Numbered from the stretch's first letter, positions 23,639 to 33,116 are shown. The stretch: DNA of 64,000 nt from Antarctobacter aquimaris (GCF_900184945.1 NZ_FXYF01000003.1:248001-312000); one strand, 5' to 3'. Numbers and translations are program-made. Notes: generated from the sequence alone by a model not told the origin.

Positions 23639-24817
23639 TCAGCCCTCCCCGCGGGGCCGCACGCTGCGGGACGCCCCCAGAGACCGCGCCAGCGCCGCAA
23701 GGTCGGTGCGCAATTCGGCCATGCTTTCCTGCCGGCCGGCGCTGATTTCCTCGAGGATGCGCAGCATCTGCACGTCGATCGACCGCAGGCGCATGCGGCT
23801 TTCGGCGTCGAGCCCCTCTTCGGTCTCTTTCCCGCGGATCGCCTCGGCCAGCAGTTCCTGCCCCTCGGCGATGCGCGCCAGCGACGATGCCGAAGGCGCC
23901 GTTGCCTCGATCCGTTCGGTCAGCCGCTCGACGCTGTCGGCCAGCTGCGCTAGGCGCGTGTCGACCTCGGACCGGCTGTGTTCAGCCTCGGCGAAGAGGA
24001 ATTGCAGCCGCTCCATCTGCTCGGCCATGCGGTCCAGCACGAGGCCGGCGGCGCCCAGGTCAGGCCCGGCTTCGCCGTCATGCGAAAAGCCCAGCCGGGT
24101 GATCGTGGACAGCCATTCCTCGAGCTCGCGGTAAAAGCGGTTCTGACCGTGTCCGGCGAACAGCTCCAGCAGGCCGACGATCAGCGAGCAGGCCAGGCCC
24201 AGCAGCGAACTCGCAAAGGCCACGCCCATGCCGCCCAGCTGCCCCTCCAGCCCCGACATCAGGCGCGAGAAGGTCACCGCGCCGCTTTCGCCATCTTTCG
24301 GGGCAAGGCTGCGGATGGTGTCGACCAGCGCCGGCACGGTGGTGGCCAGGCCGTAGAAGGTGCCCAGCAGGCCGAGAAAGATCAGCAGGGAGACGATGTA
24401 GCGCGTGATCTCGCGCGCCTCGTCGATCCGCTGCGCCACGGAGTCGAGGATCGACCGGGTGGAGCTGGTGGTGATCTGCATCCGCTTGTCGCGGCGCTTG
24501 CGCAGCAGCGCGGCCAGCGGCGCCAGCAGCAGTGGCGGCTGCGCCCGCACGCCCTGATCGCCCCGGGCGGCAAAGCGTTCGATCCAGCGCACCGAGACGA
24601 TGAGCTGCGCGACCTGAAGGAAACAGGCCAGCACGCCGATGATGAAGACAAACCCGATGAAGCCGTTGAGGTAGGGGTTCGACTGGAACACCGGCAGGAC
24701 GCTGGGCAGCGCCAGGACGCCACCAAATACCGATAGACCCAGGACGGCCAGCATCAGGAGCACCTGACGGACCGGTTGACTGAAGTGTGGCTCGGCCTCG
24801 AGGTCGGGCTGGTCCAT
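23639..24817 (-). CDS. MotA/TolQ/ExbB-like proton channel family protein
   Basis: A 392-residue protein with membrane segments at about residues 17-40, 50-75, 140-165 and 195-220. The channel-domain signature is LLGTFYGLATTVPALVDTI followed by GMGVAFASSLLGLACSLIVGL, as in MotA/TolQ/ExbB. The C-terminal 150 residues are cytosolic and helical (EAEHSRSEVDTRLAQLADSVERL in part), probably coiled coil. It is first in a two-gene unit with the MotB-like giant protein 3 bp downstream. Ion-channel function is inferred from the family. The cargo or target of the motor is unknown. Confidence 0.85.
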   Translation of the reverse strand: MDQPDLEAEPHFSQPVRQVLLMLAVLGLSVFGGVLALPSVLPVFQSNPYLNGFIGFVFIIGVLACFLQVAQLIVSVRWIERFAARGDQGVRAQPPLLLAPLAALLRKRRDKRMQITTSSTRSILDSVAQRIDEAREITRYIVSLLIFLGLLGTFYGLATTVPALVDTIRSLAPKDGESGAVTFSRLMSGLEGQLGGMGVAFASSLLGLACSLIVGLLELFAGHGQNRFYRELEEWLSTITRLGFSHDGEAGPDLGAAGLVLDRMAEQMERLQFLFAEAEHSRSEVDTRLAQLADSVERLTERIEATAPSASSLARIAEGQELLAEAIRGKETEEGLDAESRMRLRSIDVQMLRILEEISAGRQESMAELRTDLAALARSLGASRSVRPRGEG

Positions 24818-24989
24818 CGGACACCTGACGCTTGTTCTGTTATATCATTCCTAAGGGTTTAGCGAGGCAGAGCCAAGAAGTTATGAACAATGCCCGGTGC
24901 ATGGCCGGGAAAACCGGCGGTTTGCGCAACAGTGGCCACCCGGCAGGTCAGTTGCGCATCCCGGCGGCACCGGCGGCCGCCTTGTCGGC

Positions 24990-25526
24990 TCAGCAATCGG
25001 AGGTCAGCGCCTTTACCTCGCGCACCAGCCAGTGCAGGTCGGCGTCGGGCACGCCGATCTCGTCCAGGTGGGCGGCGGTGTTGTAGAGGTATTCGGTGTT
25101 GGGCCCGCGCCCGCCGTGCGCGCGGGCGATGATGCGCGCCTGTTCCTCCAGCGGAAGGTGGCAGTATTGCACGTGGTGCGGGTCGATCACGTAGGACACC
25201 GCCTGCACCCTGCGGCCGTCCCTGAGGCTGAGCGGCAAGGTCCGCTCCAGGTAGGCCGAGGAGATCAGCTCACGCTCGCGCAGGTAGGTGAGGGTTTCGT
25301 CCTCGGTTCCGGGCACCGCGCGCAGCGCCAGCCCGTCGCAGCAGGCGCCTTCCTGTTCGTCCAGCGCCAGGACAAGGCCCGGCTTTTCCTCGGTTCCGCG
25401 GTGGTGGATCGAATACATGCAGAAGCTGCGGGAATAGCCATGCAGGCGGGCCTGCACCTTTTCGGCCACCGGGAATCCCGGGTTCCACAACAGCGAAGCG
25501 TATCCGAACACCCAAAGCGTCATCAT
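24990..25526 (-). CDS. Gamma-glutamylcyclotransferase, ChaC family
   Basis: A 178-residue cytosolic enzyme of the ChaC type, which splits glutathione to 5-oxoproline and Cys-Gly. The substrate-binding start, VFGYGSLMW in E. coli ChaC, reads VFGYASLLWNPGF here, so the Gly of the GYGSL loop is Ala. The catalytic Glu region LRERELISSAYLERTLPL is present, as is the PHHVQYCHLPLEEQA block. A tandem ATG occurs; GGAAGGA with good spacing favours the one at 25526. The C-terminus is complete. Confidence 0.88.
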   Translation of the reverse strand: MMTLWVFGYASLLWNPGFPVAEKVQARLHGYSRSFCMYSIHHRGTEEKPGLVLALDEQEGACCDGLALRAVPGTEDETLTYLRERELISSAYLERTLPLSLRDGRRVQAVSYVIDPHHVQYCHLPLEEQARIIARAHGGRGPNTEYLYNTAAHLDEIGVPDADLHWLVREVKALTSDC

Positions 25527-25589
25527 TCTGGTCCTTCCCGATGCCCCCTTGTAAACACGATCGGGCGAGGCAGAGGAAGAGAGGCGGCG

Positions 25590-26576
25590 GTGAAAATCTA
25601 TCGCATGATGGTCTGGGTCACCCTGGCGCTGGGCCTGGGGTGGACCGGGGTCTGGATGACCTCGTCGTGGCGCCTGCACGGTGACATCGAGGGCTGGTTC
25701 GAGGCGCGCCGGGCCGAAGGCTGGGAGGCGGAGTATGCCGATCTGACCGTGCGCGGCTTTCCCAGCCGGCTGGACGCGACGCTGAGCGATGTCCGCCTGA
25801 TGGACCCGGAGCGGGGCACCGGCTGGGAAGGTCCGTTCTTCCAGGTCCTCGGGCTGACCTACAAGCCCGGGCACCTGATCCTGGCCTGGCCGGACCGGCA
25901 GGTGCTGACGCTGCCGTCGGGCAAGGTCACCGTCGATGGCAGCGGGATGCGCGCCTCGGTCATCCATACCTCCGAAGGCGTCGTGCTGCGCGCGAATTTC
26001 GAGGCCGAGGAGCTGAACCTGGACATGCCTGACCGCGCCCTGGCCTTTGCCGGGTTCCGGCTGGCGCTGCTGGAGGCGCCCGGTGCGGCGCCCGAGGTCT
26101 ATCGCCTGGGTCTCAGCGCGGCGGCGGTGGCGGGGCCACGCGGGCCGATGACGCCGGGCAGCGGGCAGGGCGACGGGTTGCAGCTGCAGGCCGAGGTGCT
26201 GTTCGACAAGGTCTGGCGCATCGGCGTTCTGGCCGAGGCGCGTCCGCAGCCGCGCAAGATCGACCTGCGCCGGGCCGAGTACCGGTTCGAAGGGCTGGAG
26301 TTGAACCTGGCCGGGCGGCTGGCGGTGTCGGACGGCGGGCGCGCCGATGGCGAGGTTACCGTGCGCGCGGTGAACTGGCGCGAGATGCTGCAACAGGCGC
26401 GCGCGGCGGGGCAGATCCCGGACGGGTTGGCCGATACGCTGGAGGCGGGGCTGTCGCTGGCGGCGGGGCTGAAGGGGCGGGCCGAGACGCTGGACCTGCC
26501 GCTGAGCTTTGACGCGGGGCGTCTGTCGCTGGGGGTGATCCCGCTGGGGCAGGCACCCCGGTTTGTCCTGCCCTGA
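25590..26576 (+). CDS. DUF2125 domain protein, exported or membrane-anchored
   Basis: A 328-residue protein of the DUF2125 family, common in alphaproteobacteria and of unknown function. An N-terminal hydrophobic segment (MVWVTLALGLGWTGVWMTSSW) anchors or exports it. The following WFEARRAEGWEAEYADLTVRG and GFPSRLDATLSDVRL blocks are the family hallmark. The rest is beta-rich. The start is GTG at 25590 after a purine-rich GGAAGAGAGG. It is divergent from chaC by 63 bp and convergent with the next small gene. Confidence 0.82.
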   Translation: MKIYRMMVWVTLALGLGWTGVWMTSSWRLHGDIEGWFEARRAEGWEAEYADLTVRGFPSRLDATLSDVRLMDPERGTGWEGPFFQVLGLTYKPGHLILAWPDRQVLTLPSGKVTVDGSGMRASVIHTSEGVVLRANFEAEELNLDMPDRALAFAGFRLALLEAPGAAPEVYRLGLSAAAVAGPRGPMTPGSGQGDGLQLQAEVLFDKVWRIGVLAEARPQPRKIDLRRAEYRFEGLELNLAGRLAVSDGGRADGEVTVRAVNWREMLQQARAAGQIPDGLADTLEAGLSLAAGLKGRAETLDLPLSFDAGRLSLGVIPLGQAPRFVLP

Positions 26577-26582
26577 CGGACC

Positions 26583-26930
26583 TCAGCCCTGATCGGCCGG
26601 GCGCAATCCGTCGGGGCACCAGAACCGCATGTAGAGTCCGTAGCAGGTGGCGGTCATGTCGTAGCCGGACAGGTCGATGCGGGCGTAGAGATAACGGTCC
26701 TCGTAGGTCAGGTCGATGCCGGAGACGAGGAAATCCGTGCAGGCGCGCGGATCGGCGCGGCACAGCAGCAGGGCGGCGGCATCGAGCCCGGACTTGCCAT
26801 CCAGCCCTTGGCTGGCGACGGCCAGTTGCACCTGGCGGCGCAATTCGTCCTGCGCCGCGTCGCGGCCGGGTTTCGTGGCAAAGGCGGCGATCAGCGCCAT
26901 GGCGATCATGCCGAGGAAAAAGCGGAGCAT
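26583..26930 (-). CDS. Small exported hypothetical protein
   Basis: A 115-residue protein with an N-terminal hydrophobic stretch (LRFFLGMIAMALIAAFAT), either a signal peptide or a membrane anchor. Four cysteines in the mature part (LLCRAD, RACTDF, ATCYGL, FWCPDG) could make two disulphides in the periplasm. I do not recognise a family. The frame is well supported by codon usage and by fitting exactly between the convergent DUF2125 gene and the upstream region. Confidence 0.6.
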   Translation of the reverse strand: MLRFFLGMIAMALIAAFATKPGRDAAQDELRRQVQLAVASQGLDGKSGLDAAALLLCRADPRACTDFLVSGIDLTYEDRYLYARIDLSGYDMTATCYGLYMRFWCPDGLRPADQG

Positions 26931-27008
26931 TCGGGTATCCTGCCTTGGGTCGTTGTGGCCCCGGCATAAGCCATAATCGTGGCAGGGGGAACGGCGGTCC
27001 GGCGCTGC

Positions 27009-27030
27009 TTCCGGCCCCTGCGGGCCGGAA
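27009..27030. other. Perfect 9-bp hairpin downstream of the cyclic-nucleotide phosphodiesterase gene
   Basis: TTCCGGCCC-CTGC-GGGCCGGAA lies 62 bp beyond the stop of the phosphodiesterase gene on the minus strand. No T run follows, so termination would be rho-assisted if this is a terminator. Confidence 0.4.
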
Positions 27031-27091
27031 TGTCGCCCCGCCCGCCGTCCCCGAAGACGCCCGCCCTGGGGGCGGACGTCCCGAGCAGCGA

Positions 27092-29071
27092 TCAGAGCGC
27101 GATGCGGAACAGGGCGAAGCCGTTTTCGCCCTCGCCAGCGTCCTCGATGGTGACGCCCTTGACGTCGGCCAGGTGCTCGCGTGCGCGCGGCCCGGTCTCG
27201 AACAGGACGGTGGTGCCTTCCATCGGCGCGAAGGACCAGTTGGCATCGGCCGAGGGGTTGATGGTGCCCTGTTCGACGATGTAGCGCACGATCACGTCGC
27301 GGTTGGTGTCCGGCGCCTCGAAGATGATGGTGTCGCCCATCGCCCCGGGGAAGGACCCGCCGCCGCTGGCGCGGTAGTTGTTCGTCGCGATGACAAACTC
27401 CATGTCATCGGTCACCGGCGCGCCGTTGTAGGCGAGGTTGACGATGCGGCTGGCGTCAGGGTTCAGCGGCCCGCCCTTGGAGTCGTATTTCGACGGCTGC
27501 GACAGGTCGATCTGGTAAGTCACCCCGTCGATCACGTCAAAGTTGTAGGACGGGAAATCCGGGTTCAGCAGCACCGCGTCGGTGCTGCCCGGCGTGACCT
27601 GGTTGAACATCCCGGCCGAGCGTTCCAGCCAGTCCTTGACCTGCGCGCCGGTCACCTTCACCGCGCGCACGGTGTTGGGATAGAGGTAGAGGTCGGCGAC
27701 GTTCTTGATCGCCACCGCGCCGGGCGCGACGTCGGTATAATATTCCGGTCCGCCGCGGCCACCCGCCTTGAAGGGCGCGGCGGCCGACAGGATCGGCAGG
27801 CCCTCGTATTCGGTGCCCTGCATCATCTGCGCGATGTACCATTTCTGCGCGATCGAGACGATCTGGACCGACGGGTCATCCGCCACCAGGGCGAAATAGG
27901 AATGCAGCGGCGCCTCGGTCTGGCCCACGGCGCGGCGGACGTAGGCCAGCGTTTCGTCGTGGTCCTTCTGGGTGGCGTCGATCACCGGCTGGTAGTCCTC
28001 GACCAGCGCGGTGTAGCTGCGGTCCTCGTTGCGTTTCGAGATCGGGCGCGCCTCGGACATGGTCGAGACCACGCGCCAGCTGTTGCCGTCGCGCTCCAGC
28101 AGCAGGTCGATCAGCCCCATGTGCGAGCCCCAGAAGCCGCCCATGACGGCGGGTTTGCCGTGGATCGTGCCCTTGTCCACGTCGACGGCGGCATAGTCCG
28201 CGTAGGTCGGCGAGGGGAACACCAGGTGCGAATGCCCGGTCATCACCGCACCGATGCCTTCGACCGCCGCCAAAGGCACCGAGGCGTTTTCCATCCCGTC
28301 GGTGTGGTCCGCCGACCCGATGCCGGAGTGCGACAGCGCGATGATGATCTCGGCGCCTTCCTCCAGCATCTGCGGCACGTAGGCCTTGGCCGTCTCGACG
28401 ATGTCGCGCGCGGTAACGTTGCCCTCCAGGTGCTTGCGGTCCCAGTTCATCACCTGCGGCGGGGTGAATCCGATGATGCCGATCTTGATCGGAAAACTGT
28501 CGCCCGCGCCGTCGGTCAGCATCCGGTCGAGGATGACGTAGGGCTTGAACAGCGTCTCGTCCTCGCGCGCGGTCGCGCCCTGCGATTTCGCGATGTTGGC
28601 CAGCACCACCGGGAAGTCGGCCCCGGCCATGCTCTTCATCAGGAAGTCGAGACCATAGTTGAACTCGTGGTTGCCGATGGTGGCGGCGTCGAAACCCAGC
28701 GTGTTCATGGCGGTGACGATGGGGTGCATGTCGCCGTCCTTCATGCCGCGTTCGTAGGCGATGTAATCGCCCATCGGGTTGCCCTGGAGAAAGTCGCCGT
28801 TGTCCACCAGCAGCGTGTTGGTGGCCTCGGCGCGGATGCCATCGACGATCGAGGCGGTGCGCGACAGGCCCACGGTGTCCACCGGCTTGTCGGCGTAGTA
28901 GTCATAGGGATGGACGTGCACGTGGATGTCCGTCGTCTCCATGATGCGCAGGTGGGCCTGGTTGGCGGCGGCGCGGGCGGAATAGGGATGCAGTGTGATC
29001 AAGGCGGCTCCGGCCGTTGTGACTGCAAGGAACTGGCGGCGTGACAGGTTGCTTTTGACAAGGTTTGGCAT
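27092..29071 (-). CDS. cpdB: Bifunctional 2',3'-cyclic-nucleotide 2'-phosphodiesterase/3'-nucleotidase, Tat-exported
   Basis: A 659-residue periplasmic enzyme that opens 2',3'-cyclic nucleotides from RNA breakdown and removes the 3'-phosphate. A Tat signal ([19 protein letters not shown]) leads the protein. The metallophosphatase domain shows [37 protein letters not shown] and ALSHSGIG. The second half is the 5'-nucleotidase C domain ([18 protein letters not shown]). Length matches the family. It supports phosphate and nucleoside salvage and diverges from nudC. Confidence 0.93.
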   Translation of the reverse strand: MPNLVKSNLSRRQFLAVTTAGAALITLHPYSARAAANQAHLRIMETTDIHVHVHPYDYYADKPVDTVGLSRTASIVDGIRAEATNTLLVDNGDFLQGNPMGDYIAYERGMKDGDMHPIVTAMNTLGFDAATIGNHEFNYGLDFLMKSMAGADFPVVLANIAKSQGATAREDETLFKPYVILDRMLTDGAGDSFPIKIGIIGFTPPQVMNWDRKHLEGNVTARDIVETAKAYVPQMLEEGAEIIIALSHSGIGSADHTDGMENASVPLAAVEGIGAVMTGHSHLVFPSPTYADYAAVDVDKGTIHGKPAVMGGFWGSHMGLIDLLLERDGNSWRVVSTMSEARPISKRNEDRSYTALVEDYQPVIDATQKDHDETLAYVRRAVGQTEAPLHSYFALVADDPSVQIVSIAQKWYIAQMMQGTEYEGLPILSAAAPFKAGGRGGPEYYTDVAPGAVAIKNVADLYLYPNTVRAVKVTGAQVKDWLERSAGMFNQVTPGSTDAVLLNPDFPSYNFDVIDGVTYQIDLSQPSKYDSKGGPLNPDASRIVNLAYNGAPVTDDMEFVIATNNYRASGGGSFPGAMGDTIIFEAPDTNRDVIVRYIVEQGTINPSADANWSFAPMEGTTVLFETGPRAREHLADVKGVTIEDAGEGENGFALFRIAL

Positions 29072-29265
29072 GGAATCCCCCTAAGACCAGTGGTGGCGCG
29101 TAGCCTGACGCCAAGTGTACACAGGCTTGTGTCGCAGCGGCATTTTTTCTGCTGTCGGGGCGTGCGGCCCTTGCGACAGCCGCGTTTCCCGGCTGTTTTG
29201 GGGTTTGCCATTCGCCGGGATCGTGGGCAAAGCATGCACAACGGCTGACAGGAGGGGCAGGGGCC

Positions 29266-30231
29266 ATGCGGCATGCGGAAGAGGTGACATTCGGGGGGTC
29301 GGGGCTGGACCGGGCGGCGGAGTTGCGCGGCGACGTCCCCGCGCTGGCGGCGGCCATGCAGGACCCGGCGGCGCGCACGGTGCTGATCTGGCGTGGCAAG
29401 CCTTTGGTTTCGGGGGAAGGGGTTCTGGACCTCATGCGCCTGCCGCTGAACCATCCGCTGCTGGCCGAGGCGGGCGGGCCGCCGCTGCTGTTGGGGCGCG
29501 AGAACGGGGCGGCGGTCTTTTCGCACGACATTTCCGGCTGGACGCCGGCGGATTTCGACGCGGCGCAGGCGGCGTCTTTCCTCGATCCCAGCGAATACAG
29601 CCATCCCGCCTGCCCGGAGGGCGGCTTTGCCGAGCTGCGCAAGATCATGACGCGCCTGACGCCGCGCGATGCCGAGCTGGCCTCGACCGCCAAGGCGCTG
29701 CACGGCTGGCACGCCACGCACGGGTTTTGCGCCCGCTGCGGCGCCGAGTCCGACCTGCACCAGGCGGGTTGGCAGCGCATCTGCCCCGCCTGCGGCGGGC
29801 ACCATTTCCCGCGCACCGACCCGGTGGTCATCATGCTGATCACGCGTGGCAACCGCTGCCTGCTGGGCCGGTCGGCGAACTGGCCCGAAGGGATGTATTC
29901 CTGCCTCGCCGGTTTTGTCGAGCCGGGCGAGACGATCGAGGCGGCGGTGCGCCGCGAGGTCTGGGAAGAGGCGGGCGTCCGCGTCGGCCGCGTGCGCTAC
30001 CTGGCCAGCCAGCCCTGGGCCTTTCCGGCCTCGCTGATGTTCGGCTGCCAGGGCGAGGCGCTGACCGACGAGATCAGGATCGACCCGGCCGAGCTGGAGG
30101 ATGCGGTCTGGGTGACGCGCGAGGACCTGGCCGAGGCCGCGGCGGGGCTGCGTCAGGGCCTGTTGCCGGCCCGGAAAGGCGCTATTGCGCATTTCATGCT
30201 GCGCAACTGGATGGCGGACCGGCTGGACTGA
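29266..30231 (+). CDS. nudC: NAD(+) diphosphatase, Nudix family
   Basis: A 321-residue Nudix enzyme that splits NAD(H) to NMN(H) and AMP and can remove NAD caps from RNA. The zinc module is FCARCG...RICPACGG. The Nudix box is complete, GFVEPGETIEAAVRREVWEE and then AG, and the NudC-specific motif SQPWAFPASLM follows it. The N-terminal NUDIX-like domain is present. The ATG at 29266 follows GGAGGGG. Confidence 0.95.
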   Translation: MRHAEEVTFGGSGLDRAAELRGDVPALAAAMQDPAARTVLIWRGKPLVSGEGVLDLMRLPLNHPLLAEAGGPPLLLGRENGAAVFSHDISGWTPADFDAAQAASFLDPSEYSHPACPEGGFAELRKIMTRLTPRDAELASTAKALHGWHATHGFCARCGAESDLHQAGWQRICPACGGHHFPRTDPVVIMLITRGNRCLLGRSANWPEGMYSCLAGFVEPGETIEAAVRREVWEEAGVRVGRVRYLASQPWAFPASLMFGCQGEALTDEIRIDPAELEDAVWVTREDLAEAAAGLRQGLLPARKGAIAHFMLRNWMADRLD

Positions 30232-30289
30232 CCTGCCTGTTGCGCTAGAGTGCGCCGCAACAACACCTCGAAAAGGCGAGAGCAGGCAG

Positions 30290-30751
30290 ATGGAACTTAG
30301 TGCACGCGAAGACATCGAGGCCCCGCAGGAGCGGGTCTTTGCCGCCATGGCGGATTTCGACCTGATCGAACGGCAGGCGATGCGGCGCGGGGCCGAGGTG
30401 GCCCGCGTGGCCGAGGGTCCCGGCGCGGGCATGGCCTGGAAGGTGAGTTTCCGCTTTCGCGGCCGCCTGCGTGAGGCCGACATCACCCTGACCGAGTTCG
30501 ACCGCCCGGACCGCATGGTCTTTCACAGCCGCACCGGCGGGCTGGAGGTCGATTTCACGCTGGACGTGGTCGCCCTGTCGCCGAACCGGACCCGGATCAA
30601 CGTGACCTCCGTCCTGGTGCCCAAGACCCTGTCGGCGCGTCTGCTGGTGCAGTCGCTCAAGCTGGCCAAGGGCGGGATGGACAAGCGGTTCCGCAAGCGG
30701 ATGGCCGACCTGGCCGCCGGGCTCGAGGCGCGCCTGCGCAGCGGCGCCTGA
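30290..30751 (+). CDS. SRPBCC family protein
   Basis: A 153-residue START-like (SRPBCC) ligand-binding protein. The typical opening is SAREDIEAPQERVFAAMADF, then alternating strands (DITLTEFDRPDRMVFHSR, VDFTLDVVALSPNRTRINV) and a final long helix (RLLVQSLKLAKGGMDKRF). It is cytosolic. It starts 58 bp after nudC and probably belongs to the same unit. The ligand is unknown. Confidence 0.82.
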   Translation: MELSAREDIEAPQERVFAAMADFDLIERQAMRRGAEVARVAEGPGAGMAWKVSFRFRGRLREADITLTEFDRPDRMVFHSRTGGLEVDFTLDVVALSPNRTRINVTSVLVPKTLSARLLVQSLKLAKGGMDKRFRKRMADLAAGLEARLRSGA

Positions 30752-30813
30752 CCCATTGCGGCCCGCGCGGGCGGCGCTAGGTTGTGCCGTAGTGTGATCT
30801 GGAGGACCGCCCG

Positions 30814-31608
30814 ATGAAATCGCTGATTGCAGCGCTGGTTTTTCTTGCGACGCCGCTGGCGGCGCATGAGTTCTGGATCGAACCGCAGGCCTTCGACTAC
30901 GCCGAGGGCGCGCCCATCGTCGCCGACATCCTGGTCGGCAGCGAGCTGAAGGGCGCGAAATACAGCTACAACGAGCTGAACTTCACCCGCTTCGATCTGG
31001 TCACGGGTGACGGGGTCGAGACGGTCAAGGGCCGCGCCGGTGATCGCCCGGCGCTGAACATGGTGCCTTCGGGCACCGGCCTTGTCACCATCGTGCATGT
31101 GACGCGCGACTACAGCCTGATCTACCGCGAGTGGGAGCTGTTCGTGAACTTCTGCACGCACAAGGATTTCACTTGGGCGATCGACCGGCACCTGGAGCGC
31201 GGCTTGGGCCAGGAGCGGGTGCAGGAACGCTATTCGCGCCATGCCAAGAGCCTTGTCGCCGTGGGTGACGGTGCGGGCGCGGACCGCGAGGTGGGGCTGC
31301 TGACCGAGATCGTGGCGCTGGCCAACCCCTACACCGACGACCTCTCCGGCGGCTTGCCGGTGCAGGTGCTCTACCAGGGCACGCCGCGCGCCGACGTGCA
31401 GGTCGAACTGTTTGAGCGCAACGCGGCGGGCGAGGTGGCCATTCGCCTCTACCGCACCGATGCCGAGGGGCGCGCGGTGGTCGATGTGAGCCCCGGCAAC
31501 TTCTACCTCGTGGACGCGGTGGTCATGCTGGAACGTGAAGTCATGGCCGAGACCGATCCGGCCTGGGAAAGCCTCTGGGCCTCGCTGACCTTCGCGGTGC
31601 CTCGGTGA
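30814..31608 (+). CDS. DUF4198 family periplasmic protein
   Basis: A 264-residue exported protein with a signal peptide at residues 1-19 (MKSLIAALVFLATPLAA) and a mature N-terminus HEFWIEPQAF, which is the DUF4198 hallmark. The C-terminal part (VQVLYQGTPRADVQVELFERN) is a carboxypeptidase-regulatory-like beta fold. Related proteins often neighbour nickel or cobalt uptake genes, but none is here. The N-terminal His may bind metal. The stop overlaps the next gene as GTGA, suggesting co-translation with the flavin dehydrogenase. Confidence 0.82.
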   Translation: MKSLIAALVFLATPLAAHEFWIEPQAFDYAEGAPIVADILVGSELKGAKYSYNELNFTRFDLVTGDGVETVKGRAGDRPALNMVPSGTGLVTIVHVTRDYSLIYREWELFVNFCTHKDFTWAIDRHLERGLGQERVQERYSRHAKSLVAVGDGAGADREVGLLTEIVALANPYTDDLSGGLPVQVLYQGTPRADVQVELFERNAAGEVAIRLYRTDAEGRAVVDVSPGNFYLVDAVVMLEREVMAETDPAWESLWASLTFAVPR

Positions 31609-33017
31609 GTGATCTTCTCGCATCGCTGCGGGCGCTGCTGGGCGATGCCGGCCTGCGGACGGGCGACGACATGGCCGCCTGGTCGCACGACTGGACCGGG
31701 GGCTATGCCTGGACGCCCTTGTGCGTGGCGCGGCCCCGGTCGACGGCCGAGGTTTCGGAGGTCGTCAGGCTGGCCGCTGCTACGGGCGTGGCGGTGGTGC
31801 CGGTGTCGGGCAACACCGGCGTGTCGGGCGGGACCTATGCCGAGGGCGCGGTGATGCTGTCGCTCGACCGGATGAACCGGGTCGAGCAGATCCGCCCCGA
31901 GGCGCGGCTGGCCGTGGTGCAGGCCGGGGTGATCCTGAGCGACCTGCATGCCGCTGCCGCCGACAAGGGGCTGAGTTTCCCGATGACCTTTGGGGCGCGG
32001 GGATCGGCGCGCATTGGCGGGCTGCTGGCGACGAACGCGGGCGGGTCGAACGTGCTGCGCCATGGCAACACGCGCGACCTGGTGCTGGGGCTGGAGGCGG
32101 TGCTGGCGGACGGGCGCGTGGTGAACCTGATGTCGGAACTGCACAAGAACAACACCGGCTACGACCTGCGGCATCTGCTGATCGGCTCCGAGGGGACGCT
32201 GGGCATCATCACCCGCGCGGTGCTGAAACTGGTGCCCGCCCCCGGCGCGCGGGCCACCGCGATGGTGGCCGTGCCCTTCGTGTCGGCGGCGCTGGGGGTG
32301 CTGAACCGGTTGCAGGATGTCACCGGCGGCGCGGTCGAGGCGTTTGAATACATGCCCGCCAGCTACCTCGCGCTTTATGACCGGCTGCATCCCGACACGC
32401 GCCCGCCCTTCGATGCCGAGCATGAGGTGAACATCCTCGTGGAACTGGCCGCCACGGCGGCGCGTGATGTTGCGCCGGGGCCCGACGGGCAGGTGCCGCT
32501 GGCCGGCTACCTGGAGCAGGTGCTGGGCGAGATGCTGGAAGAGGGCGCCGTGCTGGATGCGGTTGTCGCCCGGAACGAGGCGCAACGCGCCGAGATGTGG
32601 GCGCGCCGCGAGGCGGCAGCCGAGGTGACCTATTCCCGCCGCCCGGTGATGGGCTGCGACGTGGCGGTGCCACTGGACAAGGTGCAGGAGTTTCTCGAAC
32701 GGGCCGATGCCGTGGTCGCCCGGATGGACCCGGACGGCCGCCTGGCGGTTGTCGCCCACCTGGGCGATGGCAACGTGCACTACTGCGTGCAGATGGGTCA
32801 CGATTCCGCAGGGCACAGGCAGGCCCTGATGGAGGCGGTCGAGGACGTGGTGGTCGCGCTGGGCGGGTCGTTCTCGGCCGAGCATGGGGTCGGGCTGGTC
32901 AAGCGGCCCTCCATGGCGCGGCGCAAGGACCCGGTGGCGCTGGACATGATGCGGGCGATCAAGCGGGCGCTCGATCCGGACAACATCCTGAACCCCGGCA
33001 AGGTGGTGCCGGACTGA
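31605..33017 (+). CDS. FAD-linked 2-hydroxyacid dehydrogenase (GlcD/D2HGDH/D-lactate type)
   Basis: A 470-residue flavoprotein of the VAO/PCMH fold. The FAD-binding part shows VVPVSGNTGVSGGTYAEGAV, FGARGSARIGGLLATNAGGS and LLIGSEGTLGIITRAVLKL. The cap ends with the metal-site motif VAHLGDGNVHY and GSFSAEHGVGLVKR, and the tail is DPDNILNPGK. These features fit D-2-hydroxyglutarate or D-lactate dehydrogenases. The exact substrate cannot be chosen. The start is GTG, overlapping the DUF4198 stop by four bases. Confidence 0.9.
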   Translation: MSDLLASLRALLGDAGLRTGDDMAAWSHDWTGGYAWTPLCVARPRSTAEVSEVVRLAAATGVAVVPVSGNTGVSGGTYAEGAVMLSLDRMNRVEQIRPEARLAVVQAGVILSDLHAAAADKGLSFPMTFGARGSARIGGLLATNAGGSNVLRHGNTRDLVLGLEAVLADGRVVNLMSELHKNNTGYDLRHLLIGSEGTLGIITRAVLKLVPAPGARATAMVAVPFVSAALGVLNRLQDVTGGAVEAFEYMPASYLALYDRLHPDTRPPFDAEHEVNILVELAATAARDVAPGPDGQVPLAGYLEQVLGEMLEEGAVLDAVVARNEAQRAEMWARREAAAEVTYSRRPVMGCDVAVPLDKVQEFLERADAVVARMDPDGRLAVVAHLGDGNVHYCVQMGHDSAGHRQALMEAVEDVVVALGGSFSAEHGVGLVKRPSMARRKDPVALDMMRAIKRALDPDNILNPGKVVPD

Positions 33018-33116
33018 GCGGCGCGCCTGCGGCGCACAGGGTATCTCGGGTCCCGCCTCCGGCAGGACCCTCGGGCCGCCTGTGGCGATGTGGTGCGGCC
33101 TGCCGGGCCGGTCGCC

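Noticed and set aside
20993-23953. Long plus-strand frames opposite the coiled-coil gene
   Set aside because: They mirror the repetitive Ala/Glu/Arg codons of the coiled coil and contain only low-complexity Gly/Arg/Ser sequence.
20162-24817. MotA/MotB-like pair as a Zorya anti-phage system
   Set aside because: No ZorC, ZorD or ZorE gene adjoins it, the surrounding genes are housekeeping, and the long helical extension is in the B subunit rather than the A subunit as in ZorA.
33018-33116. Terminator between the flavin dehydrogenase gene and iolB
   Set aside because: Short inverted repeats are present (GCGCC-TGC-GGCGC and GGGTCC...GGACCC), but they are weak, lack T runs and are not better than chance at this GC content.
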